Shown here: positions 7,955-17,262 of the stretch, one piece after another
How the letters are laid out: each line of letters starts with the position of its first letter
Position numbering within the stretch: position 1 is the stretch's first letter
NCBI RefSeq assembly: GCF_014493765.1
Contig: NZ_JACTVJ010000013.1
Coordinates: forward strand, 248,001-312,000
Origin: Streptomyces polyasparticus
GTDB lineage: Bacteria; Actinomycetota; Actinomycetes; Streptomycetales; Streptomycetaceae
Direction: 5' to 3'
DNA: 64,000 nt
Notes under the pieces: generated by a model
Databases searched by the model: none
What the model was told of the DNA's origin: nothing
What the model saw: only the letters and a program-made list of their open reading frames with translations
Translations under genes and position numbers: made by a program

Positions 7955-9247
7955 TCAGCCCCGCGTGTGCCCGTCGCCCGTCACGATGTACTTCGTCGAC
8001 GTCAGCTCCGGAAGGCCCATCGGGCCGCGGGCGTGCAGCTTCTGCGTGGAGATGCCGATCTCGGCGCCGAAGCCGAACTGGCCGCCGTCGGTGAACCGCG
8101 TCGAGGCGTTCACGGCGACCGTCGTGGAGTCCACCAGCTGTGTGAAGCGGCGGGCGGCCTGCTGCGAGGTGGTGACAATGGCCTCGGTGTGCCCGGAGGT
8201 CCACAGCCGGATGTGCTCGACGGCCTTGTCCAGCGAGTCCACCACGGCGGCCGCGATGTCGTACGAGAGGTACTCGGTCTCCCAGTCCTCGGGCGTCGCG
8301 GGCACCACGGTGGCCTTGGACCCGTCGGCGTACGACAGGATCCGCTCGTCGGCGTGCACGGTCACCCCGGCCTCGGCGAGCGCGTCGAGGGCGCGCGGCA
8401 CGAAGGCCTCGGCGATGTCCTGGTGCACGAGGAGGGTCTCGGCGGCGTTGCAGACGCTGGGGCGCTGAGCCTTGGAGTTGATCAAGATGTCCACGGCCAT
8501 GTCGAGGTCGGCGTCGGCGTCCACGTACACATGGCAGTTGCCGGTGCCGGTCTCGATCACGGGGACGGTGGACTGCTCGACGACGGTCTTGATCAGCGAG
8601 GCTCCGCCGCGCGGGATGAGTACGTCGACCAGACCGCGCGCCCGCATCAACTCCTGTACGGAGTCACGGGATTCACCCGGCACGAGCTGGACGGCGTCCG
8701 CGGGCAGGCCCGCTCCCCCGACGGCATCGCGAAGCACCCGTACGAGCGCGGTGTTGGAGGCGTACGCGGAGGACGAGCCGCGCAGGAGCACCGCGTTGCC
8801 GGACTTGAGGCACAGGGCGGCGGCGTCGACGGTCACGTTGGGCCGGGCCTCGTAGATGATGCCGACGACGCCGAGCGGGACGCGGACCTGGCGCAGGTCG
8901 ATCCCGTTGGGCAGCGTGGAGCCGCGCACGACCTCGCCGACCGGGTCGGGCAGGGCCACGACGTCGCGGACGTCGGAGGCGATGGCCCGCACGCGCTCGG
9001 GGGTCAGGGTGAGCCGGTCGACGATGGACTCGCTGGTGCCGGCCTCGCGGGCCTTGGCGATGTCCTCGGCGTTGGCCTCGACGATCTCCCGCGTACGGAC
9101 TTCGAGTGCGTCCGCGATGGCGAGCAGCGCGTCGTCCTTGACGGAGCGCGGCAGCGGCGCGATCTCGGCGGCCGCACCGCGGGCGCGGTAGGCGGCCTGC
9201 ACGACCGGCGAGAGGTTGTCATACGGGGCGGAGAGCGGCGAGGTCAT
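7955..9247 (-). CDS. proA: gamma-glutamyl phosphate reductase
   Basis: 430 residues, normal for the family. ProA reduces glutamate-5-phosphate to glutamate-5-semialdehyde with NADPH, the second step of proline synthesis, in the cytosol. The catalytic Cys is in [15 protein letters not shown]; cofactor and substrate regions are visible as [20 protein letters not shown] and [12 protein letters not shown]. Its partner proB lies 670 bases upstream on the same strand with one small gene between them, the usual Streptomyces layout. Start ATG at 9247. Confidence 0.95.
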   Translation of the reverse strand: MTSPLSAPYDNLSPVVQAAYRARGAAAEIAPLPRSVKDDALLAIADALEVRTREIVEANAEDIAKAREAGTSESIVDRLTLTPERVRAIASDVRDVVALPDPVGEVVRGSTLPNGIDLRQVRVPLGVVGIIYEARPNVTVDAAALCLKSGNAVLLRGSSSAYASNTALVRVLRDAVGGAGLPADAVQLVPGESRDSVQELMRARGLVDVLIPRGGASLIKTVVEQSTVPVIETGTGNCHVYVDADADLDMAVDILINSKAQRPSVCNAAETLLVHQDIAEAFVPRALDALAEAGVTVHADERILSYADGSKATVVPATPEDWETEYLSYDIAAAVVDSLDKAVEHIRLWTSGHTEAIVTTSQQAARRFTQLVDSTTVAVNASTRFTDGGQFGFGAEIGISTQKLHARGPMGLPELTSTKYIVTGDGHTRG

Positions 9248-9308
9248 GCTTCGCAGGGTAATGCGGCGGACGGGGTTGTCCGTGCCGTATCCCAGTCCCC
9301 GAGACGGC

Positions 9309-9710
9309 TCAAAACGGGTGCACGCCGACCGGGGTGGCCGGCGGCGGACCGTAGCCCTCCGCGATGCGCTGGTGGTACGTGTCCCGGTCGATGACCTCGA
9401 GGCCCACGATCTCCCAGGGCGGCAGCTGCGCGCTCTGGCGGTGCTCGCCCCACAGACGCAGGGCGACGGCGGCGGCGTCGTGCAGGTCGCGGGCCTCTTC
9501 CCAGTAGCGGATCTCGGCGTGGTCCGCGGCGTACCGGCTGGTCAGGAGAAAGGGGTGGTCGTGGGCCAGCTGCTCGAGCGCGCGCCGGATGTCGGCGAGG
9601 GGGGCGTCGGGTCCCGAGACGCTCAGCGTGACATGCCACAGACGGGGCTGGTCCGCTGGCTGCTGATGTGTCTCCCCGGCCACGACACTTGTCAGTGCCA
9701 CTCGTCTCAC
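9309..9710 (-). CDS. conserved hypothetical protein between proA and proB
   Basis: 133 residues. The GTG at 9710 was chosen because a perfect AGGAGG stands seven bases before it; the upstream in-frame TTG would include that box. No signal peptide or membrane segment. The body looks like a small alpha/beta domain ([40 protein letters not shown], a DRDTYHQR helix). Not recognised as an enzyme. Its fixed place between the two proline genes suggests co-expression with them, but nothing in the sequence ties it to proline metabolism. Confidence 0.7.
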   Translation of the reverse strand: MRRVALTSVVAGETHQQPADQPRLWHVTLSVSGPDAPLADIRRALEQLAHDHPFLLTSRYAADHAEIRYWEEARDLHDAAAVALRLWGEHRQSAQLPPWEIVGLEVIDRDTYHQRIAEGYGPPPATPVGVHPF

Positions 9711-9916
9711 CGGACGGCCTCCTGTCAAGTGCGTGTGGTGCGGACTACTAGCAACAAAGTTGACCAGGCAAAGACGTCGCGCGTGACGGTTTTACGAAGG
9801 TCCCTCGGTGAAGGCATCCGATTTCGGCCGGTTCGACTGACCGTTCGTACGCTCGTCCAAAAGCCGGGCGCTCGACCGTACAACCGCCGGACACCCGCCC
9901 GTACAGCCGCCGGCGC

Positions 9917-11074
9917 TCAGCCGTGCAGCAGCACCAGATCGTCCCGGTGCACGACCTCGCGCTCGTACGCGGGACCGAGCTCCTTGGCCAGCTCCCGCGT
10001 GGAGCGGCCGAGCAGCTGGGGGATCTCCTTGGCGTCGAAGTTGACCAGGCCGCGGGCGACCGCGCGCCCCTCGGTGTCCTTGAGCTCCACCGGATCACCT
10101 GCGGAGAACTCGCCCTCGACGTCCTTGATCCCGGCGGGCAGCAGCGAGGTGCGGCGCTCGGTGACCGCGCGGACCGCGCCGTCGTCGAGGATCAGCGAGC
10201 CCTGCGGGGTCGAGGCGTGCTGCAGCCACAGGAGCCGGTCGGCGCTGCGCCGGCCGGTGCGGTGGAACAGGGTGCCGGTGTCGCGCCCGGCCAGCGCGTC
10301 CGCCGCGTGCACCGCGGAGGTGAGCACCACGGGGATGCCCGCGGCGGCGGCGATCCGGGCTGCCTCGACCTTGGTGACCATGCCGCCGGTGCCGACGCCG
10401 GCCTTGCCCGCGCTGCCGATCTTCACATGGGCGATGTCCTCGGGACCGCGCACCTCGGCGACCCGGGAGGTGCCTGGCTTGCTGGGATCACCGTCGTACA
10501 GACCGTCCACGTCCGACAGGAGGACCAGGAGATCCGCTCGTACGAGATGGGCGACGAGCGCCGCGAGCCGGTCGTTGTCACCGAAGCGGATCTCGTCGGT
10601 GGCGATGGTGTCGTTCTCGTTGACGATCGGCAGCGCGCCCATGGTGAGCAGCTGGTCGAGGGTGCGCGAGGCGTTGCGGTGGTGGGCGCGGCGCGCCATG
10701 TCGTCGCTGGTGAGCAGGACCTGCCCGGCCCGTACGCCGTAGCGCGCGAAGGACGCGGTGTAGCGGGCCATGAGCAGCCCCTGACCGACACTGGCCGCGG
10801 CCTGCTGGCGGGCCAGGTCGCGCGGGCGGCGGCGCAGGCCGAGCGGGGCGAGACCGGCCGCGATGGCACCCGAGGAGACCAGGACGATCTCCTTCTCGCC
10901 GCCGCTGCGGACCTTGGCGAGCACGTCCACGAGGGCGTCCACGCGGTCCGCGTCCAAGCCTCCGGAGGCCGTGGTCAGCGACGAGGAGCCGACCTTGACC
11001 ACGATCCGGTGCGCCTGCGCCACTCGCTGCCTCGCGCCTGCCGATCCTGCTGCGCCCACTGCGTACGACCCCAT
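9917..11074 (-). CDS. proB: glutamate 5-kinase
   Basis: 385 residues. Phosphorylates L-glutamate with ATP, the first committed and usually proline-inhibited step of proline synthesis. The amino acid kinase domain covers about residues 20-280: IVVKVGSSSL, VLVSSGAIAAG, VNENDTIATDEIRFGDND and the GTGGMVTKVEAA region. A C-terminal PUA domain (residues about 290-380, LDDGAVRAV to LVNFDAKEIPQLLG) is present, as in most full-length ProB. In related genomes obgE normally lies next to or close to proB; here the teichoic acid locus sits between them. The ATG at 11074 has only a weak, distant ribosome site; a start a few codons later is possible. Confidence 0.95.
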   Translation of the reverse strand: MGSYAVGAAGSAGARQRVAQAHRIVVKVGSSSLTTASGGLDADRVDALVDVLAKVRSGGEKEIVLVSSGAIAAGLAPLGLRRRPRDLARQQAAASVGQGLLMARYTASFARYGVRAGQVLLTSDDMARRAHHRNASRTLDQLLTMGALPIVNENDTIATDEIRFGDNDRLAALVAHLVRADLLVLLSDVDGLYDGDPSKPGTSRVAEVRGPEDIAHVKIGSAGKAGVGTGGMVTKVEAARIAAAAGIPVVLTSAVHAADALAGRDTGTLFHRTGRRSADRLLWLQHASTPQGSLILDDGAVRAVTERRTSLLPAGIKDVEGEFSAGDPVELKDTEGRAVARGLVNFDAKEIPQLLGRSTRELAKELGPAYEREVVHRDDLVLLHG

Positions 11075-11399
11075 CGTGTTGATCTGTCTGCCTTCGGCAA
11101 TCTACGCGAGCCGGTCGCCTGCCTGCCGCCGAATTCCGGGGGGTGAGACTCCTGTACGTCTACGCAGAGTGCAGTGCCGGTTCTCCACACAAGAGGTGTA
11201 AGCGAGGGACGAGATTCCGGTTACAGCCTTCTCACAGGCCCTTCACGGGTGTGCCATGACCAAAGGATGTCCATTCCATAGCGTGAAGGTGAAAGTCCTG
11301 CCATAACCCGGACCCCAAACCGGCGTTGACCAGCTGCCCGATCCCTTGCCGACCCCCCACTCCTGTCGGTGCGGACCCTCGAGCTGCACTGGAGTTCAC
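11075..11399. promoter_or_regulatory. divergent promoter region of proB and tagF-like gene
   Basis: 325 bases with no gene between divergent reading frames. AT-richer blocks near 11260-11310 (CATAGCGTGAAGGTG, CCATAACCC) are the likely promoter area for the plus-strand gene. GGAG at 11391-11394 is its ribosome site. I see no strong hairpin or operator. Confidence 0.35.
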
Positions 11400-13493
11400 T
11401 TGCGTTCACTCACCCCCCTCAAGAAGCAGGTCGTGAAGCTGTCCGCCGTCGCCGTCGTGGCGGCGTCGCTCGCAGCTCAGGTCATAGGCGCCCTGCTGCC
11501 CAACGTCCCGCTGCTCATCACGGCGGCGGCCACCGGTCTCGCGGCCGAGGCCGTGCTGCACCTGTGGCAGAAGGACGTGCTCTACGCAGTCGCCAAGACC
11601 CACGCGAATGTCACGGTCCGCCAGGTACTGCGTGATTTCCTGCTCGTCGCCGGCCTGCTCAGCATGGATCTGCGGCCGCCCGAGGCCGTCTACCTGCCGC
11701 TCCTGTTCGGCCTCCTGCTCTTCTACGGTCTGCACTTCGCCACCCAGGCCGCATCGGTCCTGGTCCGCCGCAGCCGTACGCTCCCGGTCCTGACCCGCAA
11801 CATCGACACCTCGGGACTGCGGCTGAGCGCCGCACCGCCCTCCCTGCTCCTTCGCAACCCCGGCGCGCGCCTGCTGCTCTTCGGCCTGCCCGCGACCGCC
11901 GGTCTGACGGCCGCCGCGGCCGATGCCGCACCCGGGCTCGCGGCCTGGGGGGTCTCCCTGTCCGTCGGCATCGCGGCCGTGGGCCTCGGCGAGCTCCTGG
12001 TGCGCCTGCCGCGGCGCAAGCGGCCCGCGGACACCGAGGCCGCGCTCGAATGGTTCGAGAACTGGCTTGCCGAGTACCGTCCCACGGTCGGCATGTACTT
12101 CTCGGGCGGCAGCTCCTCCGCGTACCAGGCGAACATGTGGCTCGAGCCGCTGGCCGCCCTGGAGGGCCGGCCGCTGATCGTGCTGCGCGAGCGGTTCATG
12201 ATGCAGAAGATCGGGGCCACCGACATCCCCATCGTGTGCCTCCCCAAGGTCGCCGACCTGATGCGCCTCGAGCACTCCACCCTCAAGGTCCTGATCCACC
12301 CGGCGAACTCCGGCAAGACCTCCCAGATCCTGCGGATCCCCACGATCAAGCACGCGTTCGTCAACCACGGCGAGAGCGACAAGCTCTCCTCGTGCAATCC
12401 GTACGCGAAGGCCTACGACGAGGTGTGGGTGGCCGGACCGGCGGCGCGGGAGCGGTACGCCCTCGCGGACGTGGGCATCGAGGACCGCGACATCGTCGAG
12501 ATCGGCCGGCCGCAGCTGGACGCGATCAAGCCGTACTCCGGGCCGCCCACGGGCGAGTTCACCACGGTCCTGTACGCGCCCACCTGGGAGGGCTGGGACG
12601 GCAACCCGGGCAACACCTCGGTGGTGCTCGCCGGTGAGAACATCGTGCGCGAGCTGCTCGCGGACCCCGGTGTCCGCCTGCTCTACAAGCCGCACCCGCT
12701 GACCGGTTCGGTCGACCCGCGTGCGGGCGCCGCGGACCAGCGCATGCGCGAGATGATCCGCGCCGCGAACCAGGCGCGCCGGATCGCCCCGGCCGCCCCC
12801 TCGGCCGAACTGGAGCTCCGCAGCGCCGAGTTGGCGGCCCTGAGCACGAACTCCTTCCGGTCCGGCGCCGACGCCATGGAGCGGATGATCCTGCAGACGG
12901 CGCCCGAGCCGGGACGTTCGGCGGCCGTGGCCGAGGCCGAGGCGCGCTGGCACGAGGCCTACTGGGCCTCGCTCCCCGCGGGCGAGCACCAGATCATCAC
13001 GGACGCGCGCCCCACGCTGTACGCCTGCTTCGACATCACCGACGTCCTGGTCAGCGATGTGTCCAGCGTGGTGTCCGACTACCTCTCCAGCGGCAAGCCC
13101 TACGCCGTGGCGAACACCTCGGGCCTGGACGAGGCGGCCTTCCGCGCGGCCTTCCCGACCGTACGGGCAGCCGCGATCCTGCCCCCGGACGGTACGGGCG
13201 TCGCGGCGCTCCTGGAGTCGGTGCGCCACCCCGAGAAGGACGAACTCGCGCCCGCCCGGGCCGAGTTGAAGGCCCACCTGCTCGGACCCTCGGACCCGCC
13301 CTCCGTCGTCCGTTTCAACGCTGCGGCCCAGGCCCTGTGCGCCGAGGCCGACGCGCACCGGGCGCGGATGGCGGCCCGCAATGCCGACGCGATCCCGGCG
13401 CAGCGCACCGGCGAGGACGCCGAGCGTGCGCAGCGTGCCGTGGAGGCAGGGCACGCGGCGGAGGAGCAGCAGCTGGAGACGCTGGCGGACTGA
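11400..13493 (+). CDS. TagF-like poly(polyol-phosphate) transferase with membrane N-terminus
   Basis: 697 residues. The TTG at 11400 was chosen because GGAG lies five bases upstream. Residues about 5-210 have several hydrophobic segments. From about 220 the CDP-glycerol glycerophosphotransferase (TagF/TagB) domain follows: MYFSGGSSSAYQANMW, FVNHGESDKLSSCNPY, AYDEVWVAG, VLYAPTWEGWDGNPGNTS, YKPHPLTG and DVSSVVSDYLSSGKPYA. Such enzymes add glycerol- or ribitol-phosphate units from the CDP-activated form to a growing wall polymer on the inner membrane face. The nearby CDP-ribitol synthase suggests ribitol phosphate. It is a paralogue of the gene at 15033-17126, which has exactly the same length. 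Convergent with the GT2 gene. Confidence 0.85.
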   Translation: MRSLTPLKKQVVKLSAVAVVAASLAAQVIGALLPNVPLLITAAATGLAAEAVLHLWQKDVLYAVAKTHANVTVRQVLRDFLLVAGLLSMDLRPPEAVYLPLLFGLLLFYGLHFATQAASVLVRRSRTLPVLTRNIDTSGLRLSAAPPSLLLRNPGARLLLFGLPATAGLTAAAADAAPGLAAWGVSLSVGIAAVGLGELLVRLPRRKRPADTEAALEWFENWLAEYRPTVGMYFSGGSSSAYQANMWLEPLAALEGRPLIVLRERFMMQKIGATDIPIVCLPKVADLMRLEHSTLKVLIHPANSGKTSQILRIPTIKHAFVNHGESDKLSSCNPYAKAYDEVWVAGPAARERYALADVGIEDRDIVEIGRPQLDAIKPYSGPPTGEFTTVLYAPTWEGWDGNPGNTSVVLAGENIVRELLADPGVRLLYKPHPLTGSVDPRAGAADQRMREMIRAANQARRIAPAAPSAELELRSAELAALSTNSFRSGADAMERMILQTAPEPGRSAAVAEAEARWHEAYWASLPAGEHQIITDARPTLYACFDITDVLVSDVSSVVSDYLSSGKPYAVANTSGLDEAAFRAAFPTVRAAAILPPDGTGVAALLESVRHPEKDELAPARAELKAHLLGPSDPPSVVRFNAAAQALCAEADAHRARMAARNADAIPAQRTGEDAERAQRAVEAGHAAEEQQLETLAD

Positions 13494-13506
13494 CAGCCCG
13501 CAGCTG

Positions 13507-13548
13507 CGCCCGTGCCCCCTGCCGGCAGTACGGCCGGGGGCACGGGCG
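13507..13548. terminator. bidirectional hairpin terminator
   Basis: A perfect 13-bp inverted repeat (13507-13519 with 13536-13548) that can extend inward through GCCG/CGGC. It sits 14 bases after the plus-strand transferase gene and 20 bases before the end of the minus-strand GT2 gene. Confidence 0.8.
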
Positions 13549-13568
13549 GTTCGGCCGTCAGGTGCGGT

Positions 13569-14852
13569 TCAGGCCGCCAGCTGCTTGGGCGCCTCGTCCA
13601 CAGGGGGCGCGGGCGGCGCGGCGGCCCGCACGGCCGGGACGCTCACGGGACGCGCGGGCCGGCGCACGGTACGCCGCAGCACGGCCCCGGCGCTGCGGCG
13701 CAGGCCCCGGACGATGCGGGCGCGGCTGCTCGTGGGCCACTGGATCCGGTCGGCCGGCACCATTTCCTTCGTCGTCACCGCGTAGTAGCGGTCGGGCACG
13801 CCGGCGTCACCGTCACGGAAGTGCGGATAGCCCAGATACGTCCGCCCATCGCGGCCGCCGAACACCTCCGGGGTCCTCTTGTCCCGCAGGAACTCCAGCA
13901 CATCGCACAGCAGATCCTCGCGCCCTTCGGCCACGAGGTGCAGCCGCAGCCGCTCGTGGACCTTCATCCGGCGCGAGACGCCCTCGGACCAGTACGCGTC
14001 GAGCAGCGGCTCGGCCAGCTCCAGCTTGTGCCGGCGGACCTCGGCGCTCTGCTTGAGGAAACCGGGCCCGAACTGCGGAAGCAGCGTGATCAGGAAGGGA
14101 CGGATCATGAGCGAGTCACGCCGGGAGCCGGCGGGCACATGCTCCTCGATGAGCTTCATCAGGGCGCGCGCCGAGTCGAACCGCAGGGTGTAGCTGCCGC
14201 TCTTCGTCACGTGCACGCCGTCGGTGCGTCCGACGAGGTGGTAGCAGACGTAGTCGGCGACGACCGAGACACCGTCGGCGCGGAGGTAGGCCTCCATCGT
14301 GAACAGCGCGTCCTCGCCGGTCTTCAGGGACTCGTCGAAGCGCATGCCGTGGCGTACGAGCAGTTCGCGGCGGAACAGCTTCTGGGCGCTGAGCGTGAAC
14401 TTGATGTTCGACGAGAACACGTCGGTGCGGTCGAGGGACCGGCGCCACATCGACTTGGGCGCACCGCGGTTGACCCCGACGACCTTGCCGAGCACCACAT
14501 CGGTCCCGTTCCGGTCGCCCATCGCGACCATGCGCTCCAGCGCCTCGGGGCCGAAGTAGTCGTCGGCGTCCAGGAAGAACACGTAGCGGCCGCGGGCCTC
14601 GGCGAGTCCCACATTGCGCGGACCGCTCGGCCCGCCGGAGTTCTCCTGGTGAATGACCCGGGTCGGAATCGGGGAAGCCGCCGCGAACTCGTCGAGATAT
14701 GCGCCGGTGCCGTCGGTGGACCCGTCGTCGACGGCGACGATCTCCATGCGGTCCGCACCCAGCGTCTGGGCCTCGACGGACTTGAGGCAGTCCACCAGGT
14801 ACGGCATTGCCTGGTAGGCACCGACAACAATGGTTACGTCCGGTTCCGGCAC
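13569..14852 (-). CDS. GT2 family glycosyltransferase, teichoic acid (TarS-like) type
   Basis: 427 residues. GT-A fold with VTIVVGAYQAMPYLVDCLKS, the nucleotide-binding VAVDDGSTDGT, ENSGGPSGPRNVGLAEARG and the metal-binding FFLDADDYFGPEAL. Downstream catalytic region: LKTGEDALFTMEAYLRA. A basic, Ala/Pro-rich C-terminal tail (VRRPARPVSVPAVRAAAPPA) ends the protein. The GTG at 14852 has GGGGAAG just upstream. Placed between two TagF-like genes and next to CDP-ribitol synthesis, it most plausibly glycosylates the polyribitol chain, as TarS/TarP do in staphylococci. Alternatively it could build the linkage unit. It resembles the GT2 proteins at 27171-28766 and 38865-40493. Confidence 0.85.
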   Translation of the reverse strand: MPEPDVTIVVGAYQAMPYLVDCLKSVEAQTLGADRMEIVAVDDGSTDGTGAYLDEFAAASPIPTRVIHQENSGGPSGPRNVGLAEARGRYVFFLDADDYFGPEALERMVAMGDRNGTDVVLGKVVGVNRGAPKSMWRRSLDRTDVFSSNIKFTLSAQKLFRRELLVRHGMRFDESLKTGEDALFTMEAYLRADGVSVVADYVCYHLVGRTDGVHVTKSGSYTLRFDSARALMKLIEEHVPAGSRRDSLMIRPFLITLLPQFGPGFLKQSAEVRRHKLELAEPLLDAYWSEGVSRRMKVHERLRLHLVAEGREDLLCDVLEFLRDKRTPEVFGGRDGRTYLGYPHFRDGDAGVPDRYYAVTTKEMVPADRIQWPTSSRARIVRGLRRSAGAVLRRTVRRPARPVSVPAVRAAAPPAPPVDEAPKQLAA

Positions 14853-14957
14853 AGACTTCCCCTGTTCGCTGAACTTGCGGTCATATGTTCAGACCTCGTA
14901 GGGACCGTCCGCGTTCCTCCAGGATCTACGTTTTCCTCGTGAGCCTGCTCACAGAAA

Positions 14958-14994
14958 AGTCCGGCCCCCCAGCGCCGAGCTGGGGAACCGGACT
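14958..14994 (-). terminator. intrinsic terminator of the second tagF-like gene
   Basis: Inverted repeat AGTCCGG (14958-14964) with CCGGACT (14988-14994), extended inside by CCCCAGC/GCTGGGG. Read on the minus strand it is followed by TTTTCTG, a short U tract. It lies 39 bases past the stop at 15033. Confidence 0.85.
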
Positions 14995-15032
14995 CTTTCC
15001 GGAGGGATCGGCCGCGCGTGCGCGGGACGGGG

Positions 15033-17126
15033 TCAGGCGGGTACCTGACCGTCCTTCTGCTCCGTCACGGCCCGCTGCCCGGGGATGCCGTGCAGCTCGC
15101 CCGACATCGCGGCCAGCTGCCTCTCGTTGCGGACCTGGGAGCCCGCGGCCAGGGTCTTGACCGCCGCGTTGAAGCGGTCGATCGACGGCGGGGAGTCGGG
15201 GCCGAGCAGATACTCCCTGAGCTCGCGACGGGCGTCCGCCAGCGGATCGGCGGCGTCGTCACGGATCGCGGCGAGCAGGTCGCCGAGCCCGGCCGCCCCG
15301 TTGTCGAGGATCACGGCGGCGCGCACCGCGGTGTTGCGCCGCTTGAACTCCTCCTCGCCCAGTTCCGCGGAGTCGGTCACCGCATAGGGCTTGCCGCTCG
15401 CGATGAAGTCGGACACCACGCTGGAGATGTCCGAGACCATGCCGTCCGCCTCGTTGAAGCAGTCGTACAGGCGCGGCTCGGCACCCGTGACGATCTTGTG
15501 CTCCCAGACCGGAAGAGTGCGCCAGTACGCCTCGTTCCACTCCTGCTTCAGCTTCCTGAGCTCGGCCTCGCGCTGCGGGTCGGCGACGCCGTCACGGGAG
15601 GCGACCGCCTCGTCCTTGTCGTCGTCGGTCCCCGTGCCCAGCGCGGCAAGCCGCGCCTCGACCCGGCCGAGCTCGGCGCGGGCCCGCTCCTGGGCCGCGG
15701 TGTCCACCGTCCACCGGGGGTCCGCGGCGCGGTCCGCGGCGGCCTTCTCCACCATCGCGGAGATGCGCTGGTGCGCGGTGGCCGCCTGACGGCTGCGGGT
15801 GCCGGTGAAGGGGTGCGGCTTGTAGACCACACGGACCGGCGGCTCGGCGGACAGCAGACCGCGCACGATGTTCTCACCGGCGAGGATCAGCGAGGTGTTG
15901 CCGGGGTTGTCGTCCCAGCCCTCCCAGGTGGGGGCGTAGAGCACCGTCGGGCAGTCGCCCTCGGACTCCGGCTGCCAGGCGCCCTGTGCGGTCCTGATCG
16001 GCGCCAGCTGCGGGCGGCCCACCTCGACGATGTCCTGGTCGAGCACGCCGACGTCGGCGATGGCGTAGCGGTCGCGGCCGGCCCGGCCCGCCGTCCACAC
16101 CTCGTCGTAGACCTTGCTGTACGGGTTGACGCTGGCGAGCTTGTCGCTGTCGCCGTGGCCGATGAACACGTGCTTCATCGTCGGTACGCGAAGCAGATGG
16201 ATGTTCTTGCCGACATTGGCCGCGTAGAGCGCCACGCGCACCGTGGACAGGTCCATGTTCATCAGGTGCACACCGCCCGGCACGCAGATGACCGGCACGG
16301 AGGTCGGGGCGAGGTTCTGCAGGATGACCCGCTCGCGCAGGATGATCAGCGGGCGGGTGTCCAGGTTCTCCATGGTCTCGAGCCACATGTTGACCTGGTA
16401 CGCGGAGTCCTTGGAGCCCGAGAAGTACAGCACGGTCTCCGGCCGGTACTCGCGCAGCCAGTCGTCGACGCGGTCCAGGACGGTGTTCGCCGACGGGGGG
16501 ATCTTCGATCCGCGCAGGAAGGTGGACAGCACGGCGGTGTACGCGAAGGCGAACACGAACGTGACCGCGGTACCGATCGCCCCGTAGACGAGCGACTCGG
16601 TCACCGCCGAGACGAGCAGACCGATGAACGCCGCAAGGTCGAGGTGGAGCACCTTGCGGGCGGAGGAGTTGAGCAGCCACGCCGGCGGCGCGTCCGGGAT
16701 CCGGATCCGGGAGAGGTCCACGTTCCGGGTGACGACGGGCAGCCTGCGGCGGTTGTTGATGAGCGTGACCAGTGCGCCGTGCAGCGCCTGGAACGCGTAG
16801 AAGAACAGGAAGCAGGCGATCGCCAGATAGACCGGACCGTCACCCAGGTCCATCCTGACAAGCAGCAGGACGAGGGTGAGTTCACGCAGCAGGAAGCGGA
16901 TGGACAGGCCCGCGCGCACCTTGGTGAGGCGGTTGATCAGGTAACTGCCGCGCTGGTGCAGGTAGTGGTCCGCCACGTAGGTGACCGCGGCCGCCACCAC
17001 GAACCCTTCCAGGCTCGGCAGCAGCGCGAACAGCACCAGGAGGGCATGGCCCAGGCCCATGAGGGCCGCGGCGACCAGTTCGGAGAAGCTGCCCACCCTG
17101 GCTACGCGGATGGCGGTGGAAATCAC
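15033..17126 (-). CDS. TagF-like poly(polyol-phosphate) transferase, paralogue of the 11400 gene
   Basis: 697 residues. The GTG at 17126 has AGGAG nine bases upstream, which decides the start against a longer open frame. N-terminal membrane region (about 1-210) with roughly six hydrophobic segments, then the TagF domain: VLYFSGSKDSAYQVNMWLET, FIGHGDSDKLASVNPYS, VYDEVWTAG, YAPTWEGWDDNPGNTS, YKPHPFTG and DISSVVSDFIASGKPYAV. A charged Asp/Glu/Arg insertion (TGTDDDKDEAVASRDG) sits before the last third. Together with the 11400 gene it could act as primer and polymerase of one chain, or as two polymerases with different products. Own terminator downstream. Predicted inner-membrane protein. Confidence 0.85.
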   Translation of the reverse strand: MISTAIRVARVGSFSELVAAALMGLGHALLVLFALLPSLEGFVVAAAVTYVADHYLHQRGSYLINRLTKVRAGLSIRFLLRELTLVLLLVRMDLGDGPVYLAIACFLFFYAFQALHGALVTLINNRRRLPVVTRNVDLSRIRIPDAPPAWLLNSSARKVLHLDLAAFIGLLVSAVTESLVYGAIGTAVTFVFAFAYTAVLSTFLRGSKIPPSANTVLDRVDDWLREYRPETVLYFSGSKDSAYQVNMWLETMENLDTRPLIILRERVILQNLAPTSVPVICVPGGVHLMNMDLSTVRVALYAANVGKNIHLLRVPTMKHVFIGHGDSDKLASVNPYSKVYDEVWTAGRAGRDRYAIADVGVLDQDIVEVGRPQLAPIRTAQGAWQPESEGDCPTVLYAPTWEGWDDNPGNTSLILAGENIVRGLLSAEPPVRVVYKPHPFTGTRSRQAATAHQRISAMVEKAAADRAADPRWTVDTAAQERARAELGRVEARLAALGTGTDDDKDEAVASRDGVADPQREAELRKLKQEWNEAYWRTLPVWEHKIVTGAEPRLYDCFNEADGMVSDISSVVSDFIASGKPYAVTDSAELGEEEFKRRNTAVRAAVILDNGAAGLGDLLAAIRDDAADPLADARRELREYLLGPDSPPSIDRFNAAVKTLAAGSQVRNERQLAAMSGELHGIPGQRAVTEQKDGQVPA

Positions 17127-17205
17127 GGAACGTACTCCTGAGGGCTTGTGTCCGTCTTGCTCGTGAACGGGGCGCTTGCCGCATCCCGCGTGCCTGACGT
17201 GGGCA

Positions 17206-17241
17206 GGCCCTTGAAGCACCGATCGTGGCACTTCAAGGGCC
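17206..17241 (-). terminator. terminator of the CDP-ribitol synthase gene
   Basis: An 11-bp perfect inverted repeat (17206-17216 with 17231-17241), 22 bases past the stop at 17263. No U tract is evident, common in this GC-rich background. Confidence 0.75.
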
Positions 17242-17262
17242 CGTGTGACACGTCCGGCGGTG